NCBI GenBank assembly: GCA_026709225.1
Contig: JAPOTJ010000057.1
Location: forward strand, 1 to 40,348
Origin: Gammaproteobacteria bacterium
Lineage (GTDB): Bacteria > Pseudomonadota > Gammaproteobacteria > Pseudomonadales > Azotimanducaceae
Length of the DNA stretch: 40,348 nucleotides
Direction of reading: 5' to 3'
Shown here: positions 29,179 to 39,276 of the stretch, piece by piece
Numbering within the stretch: position 1 is the stretch's first letter
Layout of the letters: every line of letters starts with the position of its first letter
Made by a program: the position numbers and the translations under genes
Notes under the pieces: generated by a model
Databases searched by the model: none
What the model saw: only the letters and a program-made list of their open reading frames with translations
What the model was told of the DNA's origin: nothing

Positions 29179-29284
29179 AAGGCAGGTGCTGCTCGGCCGC
29201 GGTGGACGGAGGCTCAAGCGGGCCTTTTTGTCCGCAGTTTGCGGCGACAAAGCTGATAATAATGATGAGAAGAAATCGAGTCAT
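29153..29284 (-). CDS. lptM: LptM/LppL-type small lipoprotein
   Basis: 43 residues. The protein begins MTRFLLIIIISFVAANCGQK and continues GPLEPPST. The hydrophobic signal followed by CGQKGPL corresponds to the CGLKGPL start of mature E. coli YifL/LptM. A Shine-Dalgarno TTGAGG lies six bases before the ATG. The residue before the lipidated cysteine is Asn, which is atypical for a lipobox. LptM assists maturation of the LptDE lipopolysaccharide translocon. The place between argH and lysA-dapF is the conserved one. It is short and easily missed; its 3' end overlaps lysA. Confidence 0.85.
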   Translation of the reverse strand: MTRFLLIIIISFVAANCGQKGPLEPPSTAAEQHLPYVLDARSE

Positions 29285-29315
29285 GTCAACCTCAAGTGAG
29301 TTGCTGTAAAAATCG

Positions 29316-30704
29316 CTACAAAAGCCGTGAACGCCAGCGCTCGATGGCTGTTTCGGCGGCGCGTTTCACCTGCGCCGGCGCCGTGCCACCGAGATGGTTG
29401 CGTGCGCGGACAGATCCTTCGGGAGTCAGGCAGGGCAGTGCGTCGGCCTCGATGAGGTCGCTGTGCGCGCGCAGCTCCTCAAGCGAAAAGTCGGCGAGGC
29501 GAATCGCGCGCGCATTCGCTTCGCGAACAATCGCGCCGATGATATGGTGCGCGTCGCGAAAAGGCGTGCCCTTTTGTACCAAGTATTCGGCGAGGTCGGT
29601 CGCTTCGAGCAGGCCGTGGCTCGCAGTCTCGCGCATTGCTTCGACATCGAACTTCAAGTGCTCGCAGATGCCTTTCATGGCGCACAGGCAGGCTTTGAGG
29701 GTATCGACCGTATCAAAGAGCGGCATCTTGTCTTCTTGATTGTCGCGATTGTAGGCGAGTGGCTGCGCTTTCATGATGGTGAGCAGCGACATCAGATGCC
29801 CGTACACGCGCGCCGTCTTGCCGCGAATCAGCTCCGGCACGTCAGGGTTCTTCTTCTGCGGCATGATGCTCGATCCGGTGGTGAAGCGATCAGCGAGTTC
29901 GACAAAGCCGAAGCGCTCCGAAGACCAGAGAATCAGTTCTTCGCACCAGCGCGACAAATGCATCATCAGAATCGCGGCGCTCGACGCGAATTCAATGAGG
30001 AAGTCGCGGTCGCTCACCGCATCAAGTGAATTGTCGCACATGCCTTCAAAGCCGAGCAGCTTCGCTGTCAGGTTTCGGTCGACCGGCACGCTCGTGCCGG
30101 CAAGCGCCGCGCTGCCCAAGGGCATCTGGTTGACCCGCTTGCGGAGATCTGTCAAACGCTCGGCATCGCGCGCGAGCATCGCTGCCCACGCGAGCAGGTG
30201 ATGACCGAGCGTCACACACTGGGCAGGCTGCAAATGCGTGAACCCAGGCATGATGTCGTCCGCATGGTCGAGCGCCAGCTTCGAGAGGTGTGCGCCAAGC
30301 GCGGCGATGAGTCCCTGAATGTCGTCGATCTCGCCGCGCAGATAGAGCCGCGTCGCGGTCGCCACCTGATCATTGCGCGAGCGCCCCGTATGCAGCTTCT
30401 TGCCGGCATCGCCGATCTGCCGGGTGAGCGCCGACTCGATGTTCATGTGCACATCTTCGAGTGCTTGATCCCACACAAAGGTGCCGGCGTCAATATCGGC
30501 TTTGATTGTGCGCAGCCCATTTTCGATGGCGGCGGCCTCTTCGTCATCAAGTACGCCAGTGGCACTGAGCATTTTGCTGTGCGCAATCGACCCTTCTATG
30601 TCAGCCGCGTAGAGCCGCTGATCGAACGACACAGATTCTGTGAATGCCTCGACAAAGGCATCGGTCGGCTCAGAAAAGCGCCCGCCCCAAACCTTGTCCG
30701 ACAT
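29316..30704 (-). CDS. argH: Argininosuccinate lyase
   Basis: 462 residues from the ATG at 30704, preceded by GGAGAG at good spacing; the longer open frame adds 23 atypical residues. The fumarase/aspartase-superfamily signature is [19 protein letters not shown]. Other active-site stretches are [19 protein letters not shown] and GFTHLQPAQ. It cleaves argininosuccinate to arginine and fumarate. It is the probable first gene of the minus-strand series running to yigB, 31 bases before lptM. Confidence 0.96.
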   Translation of the reverse strand: MSDKVWGGRFSEPTDAFVEAFTESVSFDQRLYAADIEGSIAHSKMLSATGVLDDEEAAAIENGLRTIKADIDAGTFVWDQALEDVHMNIESALTRQIGDAGKKLHTGRSRNDQVATATRLYLRGEIDDIQGLIAALGAHLSKLALDHADDIMPGFTHLQPAQCVTLGHHLLAWAAMLARDAERLTDLRKRVNQMPLGSAALAGTSVPVDRNLTAKLLGFEGMCDNSLDAVSDRDFLIEFASSAAILMMHLSRWCEELILWSSERFGFVELADRFTTGSSIMPQKKNPDVPELIRGKTARVYGHLMSLLTIMKAQPLAYNRDNQEDKMPLFDTVDTLKACLCAMKGICEHLKFDVEAMRETASHGLLEATDLAEYLVQKGTPFRDAHHIIGAIVREANARAIRLADFSLEELRAHSDLIEADALPCLTPEGSVRARNHLGGTAPAQVKRAAETAIERWRSRLL

Positions 30705-30777
30705 AGGTACTCTCCGGGCCGTTGCCCCGAAACACACAGTATAGCGATGCCCGCATACGCGCGATAAAAACAATGAA

Positions 30778-30794
30778 GGGCGGAAGAACCGCCC
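30778..30794 (-). terminator. Terminator of the TonB-dependent receptor gene
   Basis: On the minus strand GGGCGG, loop TTCTT, CCGCCC, then a T-rich run (TTCATTGTTTTTA). It separates the receptor gene from argH. Confidence 0.75.
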
Positions 30795-30823
30795 CTCACA
30801 GGTCTCGCGATCGCGGTGCGCCT

Positions 30824-33800
30824 TTAGAACTCAACACCAAGATTGACAAAGATGTACCTGCCTAGCGCATCAAAGTACGCAGGGAAGGTGTTGCCATTGC
30901 CCGGCGCAGTGCCGGCATCAGATGTCACCGGCGGGTCTTGGTCGAACACATTGCTCACGCCAAGGGTCGCTGAGTAGTTGTCGAAAGGCGTCCATTGGGC
31001 AGTGAGATCCCAGTAGACCTCGGCATTGAAATCAATGTCGTTGGAACCGAGGTCTTCGGTGCCGCCGAGATAGCGCATGCCAACGCCGAGGCGAAGATCC
31101 CACTCGGTTTGCAGGGTTGCCTTGTAGTTGCCGCTCCATTCGGGCTGCGGATTCTTTTCGCATGATGATCCCCAAGCGCCAGCGCACTCGACAGCGGCGT
31201 CGCCTGGAAGCTCGATCTTGTCAAATGCCAACAGATAGGTGGTGACACCTTCAAGCGTCAGCGGGCCGACAGGCGTATCCATGTCATACGAGAAGATGAA
31301 ATCGACGCCTTCGACGGTCTCTTCGCTCAGGTTGGTGGTCTGGGCAGAAATATATCCGCCGGTCAGCCACAGAGAGCCGTTGTTTGGGTTGCGGTTGATC
31401 AAGTCACAAAAAACAGCTTGCCCAGTTTCGAGACACTTGTTGAGCGCCGTGGCCGCTGAAATATTGTCGATTCCGTCTTCGACATGAATGTCGAAATAGT
31501 CCACGGTCAGCACCAAGCCCGGCAGGAACGACGGTGTCAGGACAACGCCAAGGGTGATCGACTCGGCTTCTTCCGGCGAGACCTGCTCGTTGCCGCCTTG
31601 CAATATGTTGTATTGACCGGCTGGCGACACGAGGTCAGTGCCGTAGAGATCGGCGGGGAGTCCAGTGTTGGCGCATTGCTGCGGCGTTGCGGCCATTGAC
31701 TCACCGCACGGGTCGTCAGGCAAGTCCGTGAGGTTAAAGCCTGTGGCGCGGAAGAGTTCATACAGGTTCGCATGACGTGTCGCGGACTGAAAGGATGCGC
31801 GCACGGCGACATCAGGCAAGGCTTGCCAGAAGGCACCAAGCTTGTAGGTGTCGGTCTCGGCACCTGTGGAGTAGTCGGCATAGCGGTAGCCGAGGTCGAG
31901 ACTGAGGTTGTCGCGCACAGGCACACCAATTTCGGCGAAGAATTCGTCGACTTCGTATCCACCTGAAAGTGGCAAGGTCGCGCCGCCGGAACCGGCACGG
32001 TCGCCGGTGCGGCTTGGGCGGTCAGGTCGGAAGTCCGTCTTCAAGTCTTTCGATTCATAACCAACAGCAACCGAAATGCCACTCGGCGCGCCCGGAATCG
32101 TGATGCCTGACTGTCCCGATACGACAGCTTGGAATATGCGCTGCTCACCAGAGCCGTTGACGAAGGTGGAATTGGCGATATAGCGCTGCAGCCCTTCACC
32201 GCCATCTATTACGCTTTGGATGCCGCCATCGGCTGGCATGCCGCCGCTGAAGAGATTGTAGGGGATGCAGCTCTCGTCGGCGCCGGTGAGTGCGGCGACG
32301 CACGTGGGGGTGCCGCCGACGCTGATGACGTTGATGGCGCGGTTCATCGCCGTGACCGACAAGTCGTTTCGATACTCTTCCGAATATTCGACTTCGGAGA
32401 GCTGATAGGACACATCAAAGCTCCAGTCCTCAAGGAATTCACCACGCACGCCGTAGCTTTGCACGATGTTGTCGAAGGTGGTCAGCAATTGACGCGGACC
32501 GCCTTCAACGTTTCGCTTGAGTGATACGACTGGCGCCTCGTAGCCGATGATGTCGCCATCGCCGACTGCGATATCCAGTCCCGAAATATAGGCGAGCGCC
32601 TCCGCGCTTGTGGCAAAGTCGGGCGCATGGTCGCCGCCCATGCCAACCCAGTCGCCGCACACGGTATCGTATTGCTGCTTTGAAAGCAGCGGGTTGTAGC
32701 AAGGAATTGATTCAATGTTTCCGAAGGTGCCGGAGTAGGCGATCTGGGCGTTGGAATCGGAGTTCATCGATTGGATGCTGGCATAGGCTTCAATGTACTC
32801 ATTGATGGCGAACTTGCCGAAGAAGCCAGCGTTCAAACGCTCGTCAGGGCGCTGGAAGAAATTGGTCGGATTGTAGTTGTAGACTTGCCCGTCGCGCGGC
32901 ACGAACTCATCGCCGAGCACCTTAAGATCCACTCGGGTGACGGAGGGGTCTTTGTTGACGAATCCCATCCTGCCGTATGCGCCGAAATCAGCCCAGCGGC
33001 CCGGCGGGATGGTCGAGGAACCGCCACAAACGCTCTTGCCACCGAACAACGCACACGCCGAAATATCGTAGTCGCCTTGCAAAATCGGTTTGGTGTCGGT
33101 CCTTTCAACAAAACCAGTGATGTGTCCACGTCCATCGAACGCAGAGCCGCCGAATGCCAATGAGATCTTGTCGGTTTCGCCGGTGGTTACGTCATTCGGT
33201 GCCAGCGCGAAGTCGAAGCTCTCAACGAGTTCACGCATGCTGTCATGGTCGTTGGTGTGCTGATACAGGCTATGCGAGTAGCTCGCCTTGAAGCCTTCGT
33301 ACTCGTCGTCGAGGATGAAGTTGACCACGCCGGCGACAGCGTCCGAACCATAGACCGACGAAGCGCCACCGGTGAGCACTTCGACCCGCTCCAAAAGGAG
33401 ACTGGGAATCGTGTTCAGGTCGGCGCAGTTCCCTCCATTGGTGGTGCCTGGTGCGAGTCGTTGGCCATTGACCAGCACGAGGGTGCGCTCGCAGCCAAGG
33501 TTCCGCAGGTTGACCGTCGCCGCGCCGGTCGCACCGTTGGATGCGGTGATTGCCTGCCCAGGCGAGACTTGCGGCAGGTCGTTGAGGTAATCCTCCACCC
33601 GTGTGACACCGCGGTCAGCGATATCTTCCATCGTGACGGTGGTAATTTGCGACGAACTATAGACGTTGCGGTCTCGGATACGAGAACCCGTGACAACGAC
33701 TTCCTCAATGGCAGGACTTGTAGACGCCCCCCCCCCTTCTTGTTGTTGCCCTTCCTCGGCATGCGCCGTTGCGAACAATAACGCGCATGGCAGTGTGACC

Positions 33801-33835
33801 AATGCCAGCGCGCGCAGCAGACCATAAAACTTCAT
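30824..33835 (-). CDS. TonB-dependent outer-membrane receptor
   Basis: 1003 residues from the ATG at 33835, six bases after GGAGG; the longer frame has no signal-peptide logic. Signal peptide 1-26 (ends FATAHA), a low-complexity QQQEGGG stretch, a TonB-box-like [11 protein letters not shown], and a plug domain with [19 protein letters not shown] and [19 protein letters not shown] large 22-strand-type barrel follows, ending in the canonical terminal Phe (NLGVEF). It imports an unknown substrate with TonB energy. A ten-G tract in codons 34-37 could make expression phase-variable. Divergent from the ABC exporter genes. Confidence 0.93.
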   Translation of the reverse strand: MKFYGLLRALALVTLPCALLFATAHAEEGQQQEGGGASTSPAIEEVVVTGSRIRDRNVYSSSQITTVTMEDIADRGVTRVEDYLNDLPQVSPGQAITASNGATGAATVNLRNLGCERTLVLVNGQRLAPGTTNGGNCADLNTIPSLLLERVEVLTGGASSVYGSDAVAGVVNFILDDEYEGFKASYSHSLYQHTNDHDSMRELVESFDFALAPNDVTTGETDKISLAFGGSAFDGRGHITGFVERTDTKPILQGDYDISACALFGGKSVCGGSSTIPPGRWADFGAYGRMGFVNKDPSVTRVDLKVLGDEFVPRDGQVYNYNPTNFFQRPDERLNAGFFGKFAINEYIEAYASIQSMNSDSNAQIAYSGTFGNIESIPCYNPLLSKQQYDTVCGDWVGMGGDHAPDFATSAEALAYISGLDIAVGDGDIIGYEAPVVSLKRNVEGGPRQLLTTFDNIVQSYGVRGEFLEDWSFDVSYQLSEVEYSEEYRNDLSVTAMNRAINVISVGGTPTCVAALTGADESCIPYNLFSGGMPADGGIQSVIDGGEGLQRYIANSTFVNGSGEQRIFQAVVSGQSGITIPGAPSGISVAVGYESKDLKTDFRPDRPSRTGDRAGSGGATLPLSGGYEVDEFFAEIGVPVRDNLSLDLGYRYADYSTGAETDTYKLGAFWQALPDVAVRASFQSATRHANLYELFRATGFNLTDLPDDPCGESMAATPQQCANTGLPADLYGTDLVSPAGQYNILQGGNEQVSPEEAESITLGVVLTPSFLPGLVLTVDYFDIHVEDGIDNISAATALNKCLETGQAVFCDLINRNPNNGSLWLTGGYISAQTTNLSEETVEGVDFIFSYDMDTPVGPLTLEGVTTYLLAFDKIELPGDAAVECAGAWGSSCEKNPQPEWSGNYKATLQTEWDLRLGVGMRYLGGTEDLGSNDIDFNAEVYWDLTAQWTPFDNYSATLGVSNVFDQDPPVTSDAGTAPGNGNTFPAYFDALGRYIFVNLGVEF
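33727..33736 (-). repeat. Ten-G homopolymer in the receptor coding sequence
   Basis: Ten consecutive G on the coding strand (C on plus), within codons 34-37, just after the signal peptide. At this length the current frame is open; gain or loss of one base would stop the receptor early. Confidence 0.85.
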
Positions 33836-34026
33836 TGCGACCTCCAGAAATCGCGTGAAATGTGGGTAATGTGTGTCGGTATGTTGCAGACCGATACGTA
33901 GAACTCTAGCAGGAAAATGAACGAAAAAGACAAAAAAGATGGATTTTGTATTCATTTTCTACGTTTTGTCCGCGTAGAACAGTCGCTTTTCATGCTTTTC
34001 GAACTTTGGGCACGACCCATGCTGCT

Positions 34027-34070
34027 GCCCTCAAGCGTCCGGTCGTTGGCCTTTATCGCTGCTTGAGGGC
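34027..34070 (+). promoter_or_regulatory. Perfect 10-base inverted repeat before the exporter operon
   Basis: GCCCTCAAGC (34027-34036) and GCTTGAGGGC (34061-34070), 24-base loop. The right arm contains GAGGG, the best Shine-Dalgarno candidate for the gene at 34080. As RNA it could mask that site; as DNA it could be an operator. Confidence 0.5.
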
Positions 34071-34079
34071 GCTTCAAAC

Positions 34080-35402
34080 ATGCTATCTTGGTGCCGCTTC
34101 ATCTCGTCGTTGACTGCACGCTTGCAAGACGTAGCCCAAGATACTATCGGCCCCGCCTCGAAGCTTGATCAGCTACGTATTGATCGCTCCGTGCCGGTTC
34201 AGCCACGGGGCCTGCGCAAGCCCCTGCTATTCCTCGTGTTGGTCGCCCTGCTCGGCGCAGCGGCGTTCGTCTACTTCTTTTTCGAACTTGGCGGCGCGGA
34301 TGCGTATGAAGTGCGGCTCGGGACGGCGCGGCTCGAAGCGGGTGCGCCGTCAGCGCCAAGCGTGCTTGATGCGTCTGGCTACGTGGTTGCGCGCCGCATG
34401 GCAACAGTGAGCGCCGAGGTCACTGGCAAGGTCGTTGAAGTGCTGATTGAAGAGGGCATGGCGGTCAAGCAAGGAGACTTGCTTGCACGGCTCGAAGATG
34501 ACATTGCGCGCGCCCAGTTTGACCTTGCCAAGTCTCGCCTTGAAGCGGGCAGGGCGGCGGTCGCGGAAATCGATATCAACATAGAGAAGAGCAGGCTCGA
34601 CCTTGAGCGAACTGCCGCACTCAGTGAAAAGAAGCTGGTGAGCGCATCGGCGTTCGATCAAGCGCGATTGAGCTTGGATGCCTTGCGAGCGCGGCGCGCA
34701 AGCGTGCTCGAGGACATCAAAGTCGCCGAGCGCGAGCTCGAAATACAGCAGCGCTACCTGAAAGATATGCTCATTCGCGCGCCCTTCGATGGCGTGGTAG
34801 TCGCGAAGACCGCGCAGCCCGGTGAGATCATCTCGCCGGTCTCCGCTGGCGGCGGCTTCACGCGCACCGGCATCTGCACCATTGTTGACATGTCGTCCTT
34901 GGAAGTCGAAGTCGATGTCAACGAGGCGTATATCAACCGTGTCAAGGCAGGTCAGCCCGTGCAGGTGGTGTTGAACGCTTGGCCAGATGATCCCTACGCG
35001 GCGAAGACCATTGCCATTGTGCCGACCGCTGATCGCAGCAAGGCAACGGTTCGTGTTCGCATCGGCTTTGTCAATCGCGACGAGCGGGTGCTGCCTGACA
35101 TGGGTGTCAAGGTCGCTTTCCTCGAGGAGGATGTTGTCGTCACCAGCGGCGATCGGCCCTCCAAGGTGACGATTCCGGCAAGCGCCGTAGTGCGCGAGGG
35201 CGGCGAGACCTTCGTGCTCGTCTACGCAAACGGCATGGTGAATCGAACGCACATCTCAGCCGCTGAGACACGCGCATCAAGAGCCGAAGTGCTTGCCGGG
35301 CTCAAAGGCGGTGAGCGAGTCGTGGTATCGCCTTCTGAAGCCTTGCGAGCGGCTGCCCGAGACGATGGCGACCTGGCCGTTACTTTGAATGCAGGGGCAT
35401 AA
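34080..35402 (+). CDS. Periplasmic adaptor (MacA/HlyD-like) of an ABC exporter
   Basis: 440 residues. A single membrane segment (about 46-68, LLFLVLVALLGAAAFVYFFF) follows a short cytoplasmic tail. Beyond it come a biotinyl-lipoyl-like half (GYVVARRMATVSAEVTGKVVEVLIEEGMAVKQGDLLARL), a coiled-coil hairpin (about 138-222), the second lipoyl half (IRAPFDGVVVAKTAQPGEIISP), and beta-barrel and membrane-proximal domains. It would link an inner-membrane ABC transporter to an outer-membrane channel. No TolC-type gene is in the window. The first 30 residues are poorly conserved in character, so the true start could lie later. First gene of a four-gene operon. Confidence 0.9.
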   Translation: MLSWCRFISSLTARLQDVAQDTIGPASKLDQLRIDRSVPVQPRGLRKPLLFLVLVALLGAAAFVYFFFELGGADAYEVRLGTARLEAGAPSAPSVLDASGYVVARRMATVSAEVTGKVVEVLIEEGMAVKQGDLLARLEDDIARAQFDLAKSRLEAGRAAVAEIDINIEKSRLDLERTAALSEKKLVSASAFDQARLSLDALRARRASVLEDIKVAERELEIQQRYLKDMLIRAPFDGVVVAKTAQPGEIISPVSAGGGFTRTGICTIVDMSSLEVEVDVNEAYINRVKAGQPVQVVLNAWPDDPYAAKTIAIVPTADRSKATVRVRIGFVNRDERVLPDMGVKVAFLEEDVVVTSGDRPSKVTIPASAVVREGGETFVLVYANGMVNRTHISAAETRASRAEVLAGLKGGERVVVSPSEALRAAARDDGDLAVTLNAGA

Positions 35403-35406
35403 ACTC

Positions 35407-36093
35407 ATGAATCAGATTATCGATATCCGAGGACTGCACAAGACCTATCACCGCGGAGGCGAGCGAATTGCAGTGCTCGACGATATTGACCTCAGTGTCA
35501 AGGACGGCGGCTATCTCGCGCTGATGGGTCCCTCTGGATCGGGCAAGACCACGCTGCTCAACATGATTGGCGGACTCGATGTGCCGACCAAGGGATCTGT
35601 GAACGTCTGCGGCGTGAACATTGCTGAGCTCAAGGGCCGCGCGCTCGCAAGCTGGCGCGCGCAGAACATCGGCTTCGTGTTTCAGTTCTACAATCTCATG
35701 GACGTCTTAAGCGCGCAGCGAAACGTTGAGTTGCCGCTGCTGCTGACCAAGCTCTCGAAGAAGGAACGACAGAAACGCGCACTGACGGCGCTCGACATTG
35801 TTGGCCTTGCCAATCGCGCCAAACACAAGCCTTCCGAACTCTCCGGCGGGCAATTGCAGCGCGTTGCTATTGCCCGCGCGCTCGTTGCTGATCAGCGTAT
35901 TTTGGTGTGTGACGAGCCGACCGGCGATCTTGATCGCGCTTCGGCCAATCAAATCCTCGAACTCATGGAAATCCTCAACACCTCGCACAACAAGACGATC
36001 ATCATGGTCACCCACGACCCCGAGGCGGCTCGGCACGCGCACGAATGCCTGCACCTTGACAAGGGACGCTTGCGCGCGGAGGCGGACGCATGA
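35407..36093 (+). CDS. ABC transporter ATP-binding protein (MacB/LolD type)
   Basis: 228 residues from the ATG at 35407, four bases after the adaptor stop; an earlier ATG at 35389 lies inside the adaptor gene. Walker A GPSGSGKT (41-48), Q-loop FVFQFYNLM, signature LSGGQLQRVAIARAL, Walker B ILVCDEPTGDLD and switch His in MVTHDPEAA are all present. It powers the two FtsX-like permeases that follow and overlaps the first by four bases (ATGA). Confidence 0.95.
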   Translation: MNQIIDIRGLHKTYHRGGERIAVLDDIDLSVKDGGYLALMGPSGSGKTTLLNMIGGLDVPTKGSVNVCGVNIAELKGRALASWRAQNIGFVFQFYNLMDVLSAQRNVELPLLLTKLSKKERQKRALTALDIVGLANRAKHKPSELSGGQLQRVAIARALVADQRILVCDEPTGDLDRASANQILELMEILNTSHNKTIIMVTHDPEAARHAHECLHLDKGRLRAEADA

Positions 36094-37253
36094 GCTATTT
36101 TGGTTTTCTCTTCGCCAACCTTGGCCGCAAGAAAGTGCGTACCTGGCTCACATTCCTCTCCATCGTGGTGTGTTTCCTGCTGTTTGGGCTGCTGCGCACG
36201 GTTGGCGGCATGTTCTCAGGCCCGGTGAGTCTTGCTGGCGCGGACCGACTCGTGGTCTCCCCCAAATATTCGATGGTCACCGACCCCTTGCCTGTCAGTC
36301 ACACGAATGCGCTTCGCGCGCTCGCCGGCGTTGACGGCGCCGCCCATGCCGACTGGTTCGGGGGCAATTACTTGGACTTCGGCCTTGCCTTTCCGACCAT
36401 TCCTGTGAAGCCGCGTGAGTACTTCAACGTCTACTCGGAGTTCAGGATTGCCGAGGACGAACTCGAAACCTTTGAAAACACGCGAACAGGCGCGGTGGCG
36501 AGCCGCGGCACTGCGGAGCGCTTTGGATGGCAGATAGGCGACACCATCCCCATTGTGGGCAATATTTACCCGAAAGAAGACGGTTCCCTGCTCTGGGAGT
36601 TTGAATTGGTTGGTCTCTATGATCGGCCCAATAGCACTGCCGGCAACTTCGAGGACTTCTATATTCACTACGACTACTTTGACGAGGCCAGGCAGCACAG
36701 CAAGGGCATGGTTGGATGGATCATGGTCAAAGTCGAGAACCCGGACGAAGCGGCGCTCCTTGCGAGTGAAATCGACGCGCTCTTTGCAAATTCGGGCAAT
36801 CCGACGCGCACCATGACCGAAAACGAATACAACGCGCAGTTCGCCAAGCAGCTCGGCGACATCGGCATGGTGGTCAATATGATCCTGACAGCCGTGTTCT
36901 TCAGCATATTGCTGCTCGTTGCCAACACCATGATTCAGTCATTCCGAGAGCGGCTCGGCGACCTCGGTGTGCTCAAAGCGCTTGGTTTCAGCGATGGTCG
37001 GGTGGCGCGAATGGTGCTCTACGAATCCTTGGTGCTGAATGTCGGTGGTGCAGCTGTCGGCATCGGCCTGTCCTACGCTTTGCTGATTGGCGTAGAGCCG
37101 ATGCTGGCGAATTTCGGCGCGGTCGAGTTGACGAGCGCCAATCTCATCGCCGGGCTCACCATTGCCGCGCTGCTCGGATTGCTAGTGGGCGCGATCCCGG
37201 CGATTCGGGCGGCGTCGCTGCCGATTGTTGACGTGCTGAGGGCGCGCGGGTGA
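36090..37253 (+). CDS. FtsX-like ABC permease, subunit 1
   Basis: 387 residues. One membrane segment near the N-terminus (about 13-36) precedes a large extracytoplasmic domain (about 40-255) of the MacB_PCD type. Three segments at the C-terminal end (about 263-287, 311-335, 350-372) complete the FtsX fold. It ends with the typical LPIVDVLRARG. MacB-type systems do not pump through a channel in the membrane but drive periplasmic transport by mechanotransmission. The substrate is unknown. The stop overlaps the next GTG start (GTGA). Confidence 0.9.
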   Translation: MSYFGFLFANLGRKKVRTWLTFLSIVVCFLLFGLLRTVGGMFSGPVSLAGADRLVVSPKYSMVTDPLPVSHTNALRALAGVDGAAHADWFGGNYLDFGLAFPTIPVKPREYFNVYSEFRIAEDELETFENTRTGAVASRGTAERFGWQIGDTIPIVGNIYPKEDGSLLWEFELVGLYDRPNSTAGNFEDFYIHYDYFDEARQHSKGMVGWIMVKVENPDEAALLASEIDALFANSGNPTRTMTENEYNAQFAKQLGDIGMVVNMILTAVFFSILLLVANTMIQSFRERLGDLGVLKALGFSDGRVARMVLYESLVLNVGGAAVGIGLSYALLIGVEPMLANFGAVELTSANLIAGLTIAALLGLLVGAIPAIRAASLPIVDVLRARG

Positions 37254-38407
37254 TCGCGCAAACCCTTGAGATCACGCGATTCAATCTGCTCGGGCTGAAG
37301 AGTCGGCTGTACTCGTCCTTGGTCATCGTGGTTGGGATTGGCGCTGTCGTGAGCGTGCTTGTCTCGATTCTTGCCATGGGCAATGGCTTCCGCGCGAGCC
37401 TCGTGGACGCTGCGCGCGCTGACCGGGCGCTCGTGCTTCGCGCGGGTTCCGATGGCGAGATGAATTCGAGTGTCTCAATTGAACAGGCCGCGATCATTTC
37501 GCAGATGGAAGGCGTATTCGAAACGAGCACAGAGCTCTTTGCAGTGATGGACGTGCCAAAGCGCGACAATAATGCGATAGCCAACTTGCCGCTGCGCGGC
37601 GTGTCGGCTGAAGCCTTCTCGATTCGACCGGAAATCAATATGATTGCCGGCCGTCCCTTCGAATGGGGCACGAGCGAGGTGATCGCGGGCGTCAAAGCAT
37701 CTGCGGAATTTCAAGGCGTGGACTTGCGCAGCGAGCTGCCCATGCGCGATATGCAATTGTCCATTGTTGGCCTGTTTGAATCCGACGGCGGCATCTACGA
37801 GAGCGAGATTTGGGGGGATGTGCGCACGCTGCAAGGCGCGATGCGTCGGCCCGACTTCACCTCGCTGCGCGTTCGCTTTGATCCGTCAATGATCGACGCG
37901 CTCAATCAGCGACTCGAGGACGATAAGCGCCTTCAGCACTCGTTCCTACCCGAATCGGAGTTCTATGCGCAACAGTCCGAATCGACAAGCGGCCTCATTA
38001 CTGTCTTCGGCTACATCGTCGCGAGCATCATGGCCGTCGGCGCAATTTTTGGCGCGCTCAACACCATGTACAGCGCGGTCTCGGTTCGTGCGCGCGAGAT
38101 CGCGACCCTGCGCGCACTCGGTTTCGCGGCGCTGCCTGTGGTGATTTCGGTGATGATCGAGGCGCTCGCACTTGCTTTGGCCGGTGGCATCGTCGGCGCT
38201 GGCAGTGCGTATCTGCTCTTCAACGGCTACACGGCATCAACGCTCAATCAGTCGTCATTTAGCCAAGTGGCATTCGATTTTGCTGTGACCCCAGAACTCA
38301 TGACATTAGGTGTGACTTGGGCCATCACCTTGGGCTTTGTCGGCGGCCTGCTCCCCGCCTTGCAAGCGGCGCGTATGCCGATTGTCCAGGTGCTGCGGGG
38401 GGAGTAG
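37250..38407 (+). CDS. FtsX-like ABC permease, subunit 2
   Basis: 385 residues with a GTG start in the GTGA overlap. Architecture is the same as its neighbour: an N-terminal membrane segment (about 18-42), a periplasmic domain, then three C-terminal segments, the last ending near RMPIVQVLRGE. Separate paralogous permeases suggest a heterodimeric transporter rather than the MacB homodimer. Convergent with the toxin gene, 15 bases apart. Confidence 0.9.
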   Translation: MIAQTLEITRFNLLGLKSRLYSSLVIVVGIGAVVSVLVSILAMGNGFRASLVDAARADRALVLRAGSDGEMNSSVSIEQAAIISQMEGVFETSTELFAVMDVPKRDNNAIANLPLRGVSAEAFSIRPEINMIAGRPFEWGTSEVIAGVKASAEFQGVDLRSELPMRDMQLSIVGLFESDGGIYESEIWGDVRTLQGAMRRPDFTSLRVRFDPSMIDALNQRLEDDKRLQHSFLPESEFYAQQSESTSGLITVFGYIVASIMAVGAIFGALNTMYSAVSVRAREIATLRALGFAALPVVISVMIEALALALAGGIVGAGSAYLLFNGYTASTLNQSSFSQVAFDFAVTPELMTLGVTWAITLGFVGGLLPALQAARMPIVQVLRGE

Positions 38408-38422
38408 AAGCGAGAGCGAGGC

Positions 38423-38842
38423 TCAAGCTTGCTCCCACGGATTCATGATGTCTACGCTCAAGAACTCAAAGTCTTTCACGTTTCGAGTCGCGAGACAGAG
38501 ATCATTCGATACCGCGGTCGCAGCGATGAGCGCATCCGCACGAGAGATTCCACGGCCATTGCTGAGGGCGCGCGCCCGAATCTTTCCAGACCATCGCGCT
38601 TCGCGCAAACCTACACCTAGCAAGTTGTTCTCAAATTGCATGGCGGTTGATTCTAGCCAGTCGACAAGCCGGTCACGTCGTCGGCCTAGCGGTAGGCGCT
38701 CCACGCCCATCTGCAATTCTTCAATTGTGATCACGGAGGCCCACAATTCTAGATTCGCGGCCAGAAACTGCTCAACCGCAGGGTGCGGCACATCCCTTGA
38801 CAACTCTGACAATACGTTCGTATCGAGTAGGTAGCGCTTCAA
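38423..38842 (-). CDS. PIN-domain toxin (VapC/FitB type)
   Basis: 139 residues from a TTG that overlaps the antitoxin stop (TTGA). The PIN acidic residues are visible in LLDTNVLSEL, ITIEELQMG, ISRADALIAATA and ATRNVKDF. VapC toxins are Mg2+-dependent ribonucleases, often cutting initiator tRNA or the sarcin-ricin loop; the target here is unknown. Coupling and spacing with the upstream antitoxin are typical of a type II pair. Confidence 0.88.
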   Translation of the reverse strand: MKRYLLDTNVLSELSRDVPHPAVEQFLAANLELWASVITIEELQMGVERLPLGRRRDRLVDWLESTAMQFENNLLGVGLREARWSGKIRARALSNGRGISRADALIAATAVSNDLCLATRNVKDFEFLSVDIMNPWEQA

Positions 38843-39147
38843 TCCTCGTCGCCCCCGGCATCAACCGCATAGTCAATGAACGGAATAGGACGCGAGCACA
38901 CTTCCCGAGGCGGGATTTCCAAGTTTGTTCCGCGTGGCGCATTTTTGAGAAGCCAGCGCCCGAGATGTACTTTCTTAGGGTCTTTGAGCCCCTGCGCACG
39001 TTCCCAGAGTTCGAGCGAGACCAATACGCAGGTTTTACGAGTGCCTATCATTTGCGCCTCGCCATTCTCGGCAAGGCGCATGATTTCAGACAATCGAGCT
39101 TTGGCTTCGGAGATTTTCCACACGGATGGCCCGTCGTTCGCAAGCAT
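38839..39147 (-). CDS. Phd/YefM-type antitoxin
   Basis: 102 residues from the ATG at 39147; the frame opens at an ATG at 39180, giving 113. The N-terminal fold WKISEAKARLSEIMRLAENGEAQMIGTRKTCVLVSLELWE is that of Phd/YefM DNA-binding antitoxins; the C-terminal part (about 60 onward) should wrap the toxin. A -10-like TACAAT lies only six bases before the 39180 ATG, so a start there would be leaderless. AGTC/GACT arms around that -10 could be an operator. Confidence 0.82.
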   Translation of the reverse strand: MLANDGPSVWKISEAKARLSEIMRLAENGEAQMIGTRKTCVLVSLELWERAQGLKDPKKVHLGRWLLKNAPRGTNLEIPPREVCSRPIPFIDYAVDAGGDED

Positions 39148-39276
39148 TTGTTGACCCAAGCGACTCAAGCAGATATACATAGTCCATTGTAGACTATTTT
39201 TTGGAGCGGCTTACGAACGCGCATGGTTACAATTCAGATAGATACCAATGCTGTGCCTGAAATGATGCGACACCAT

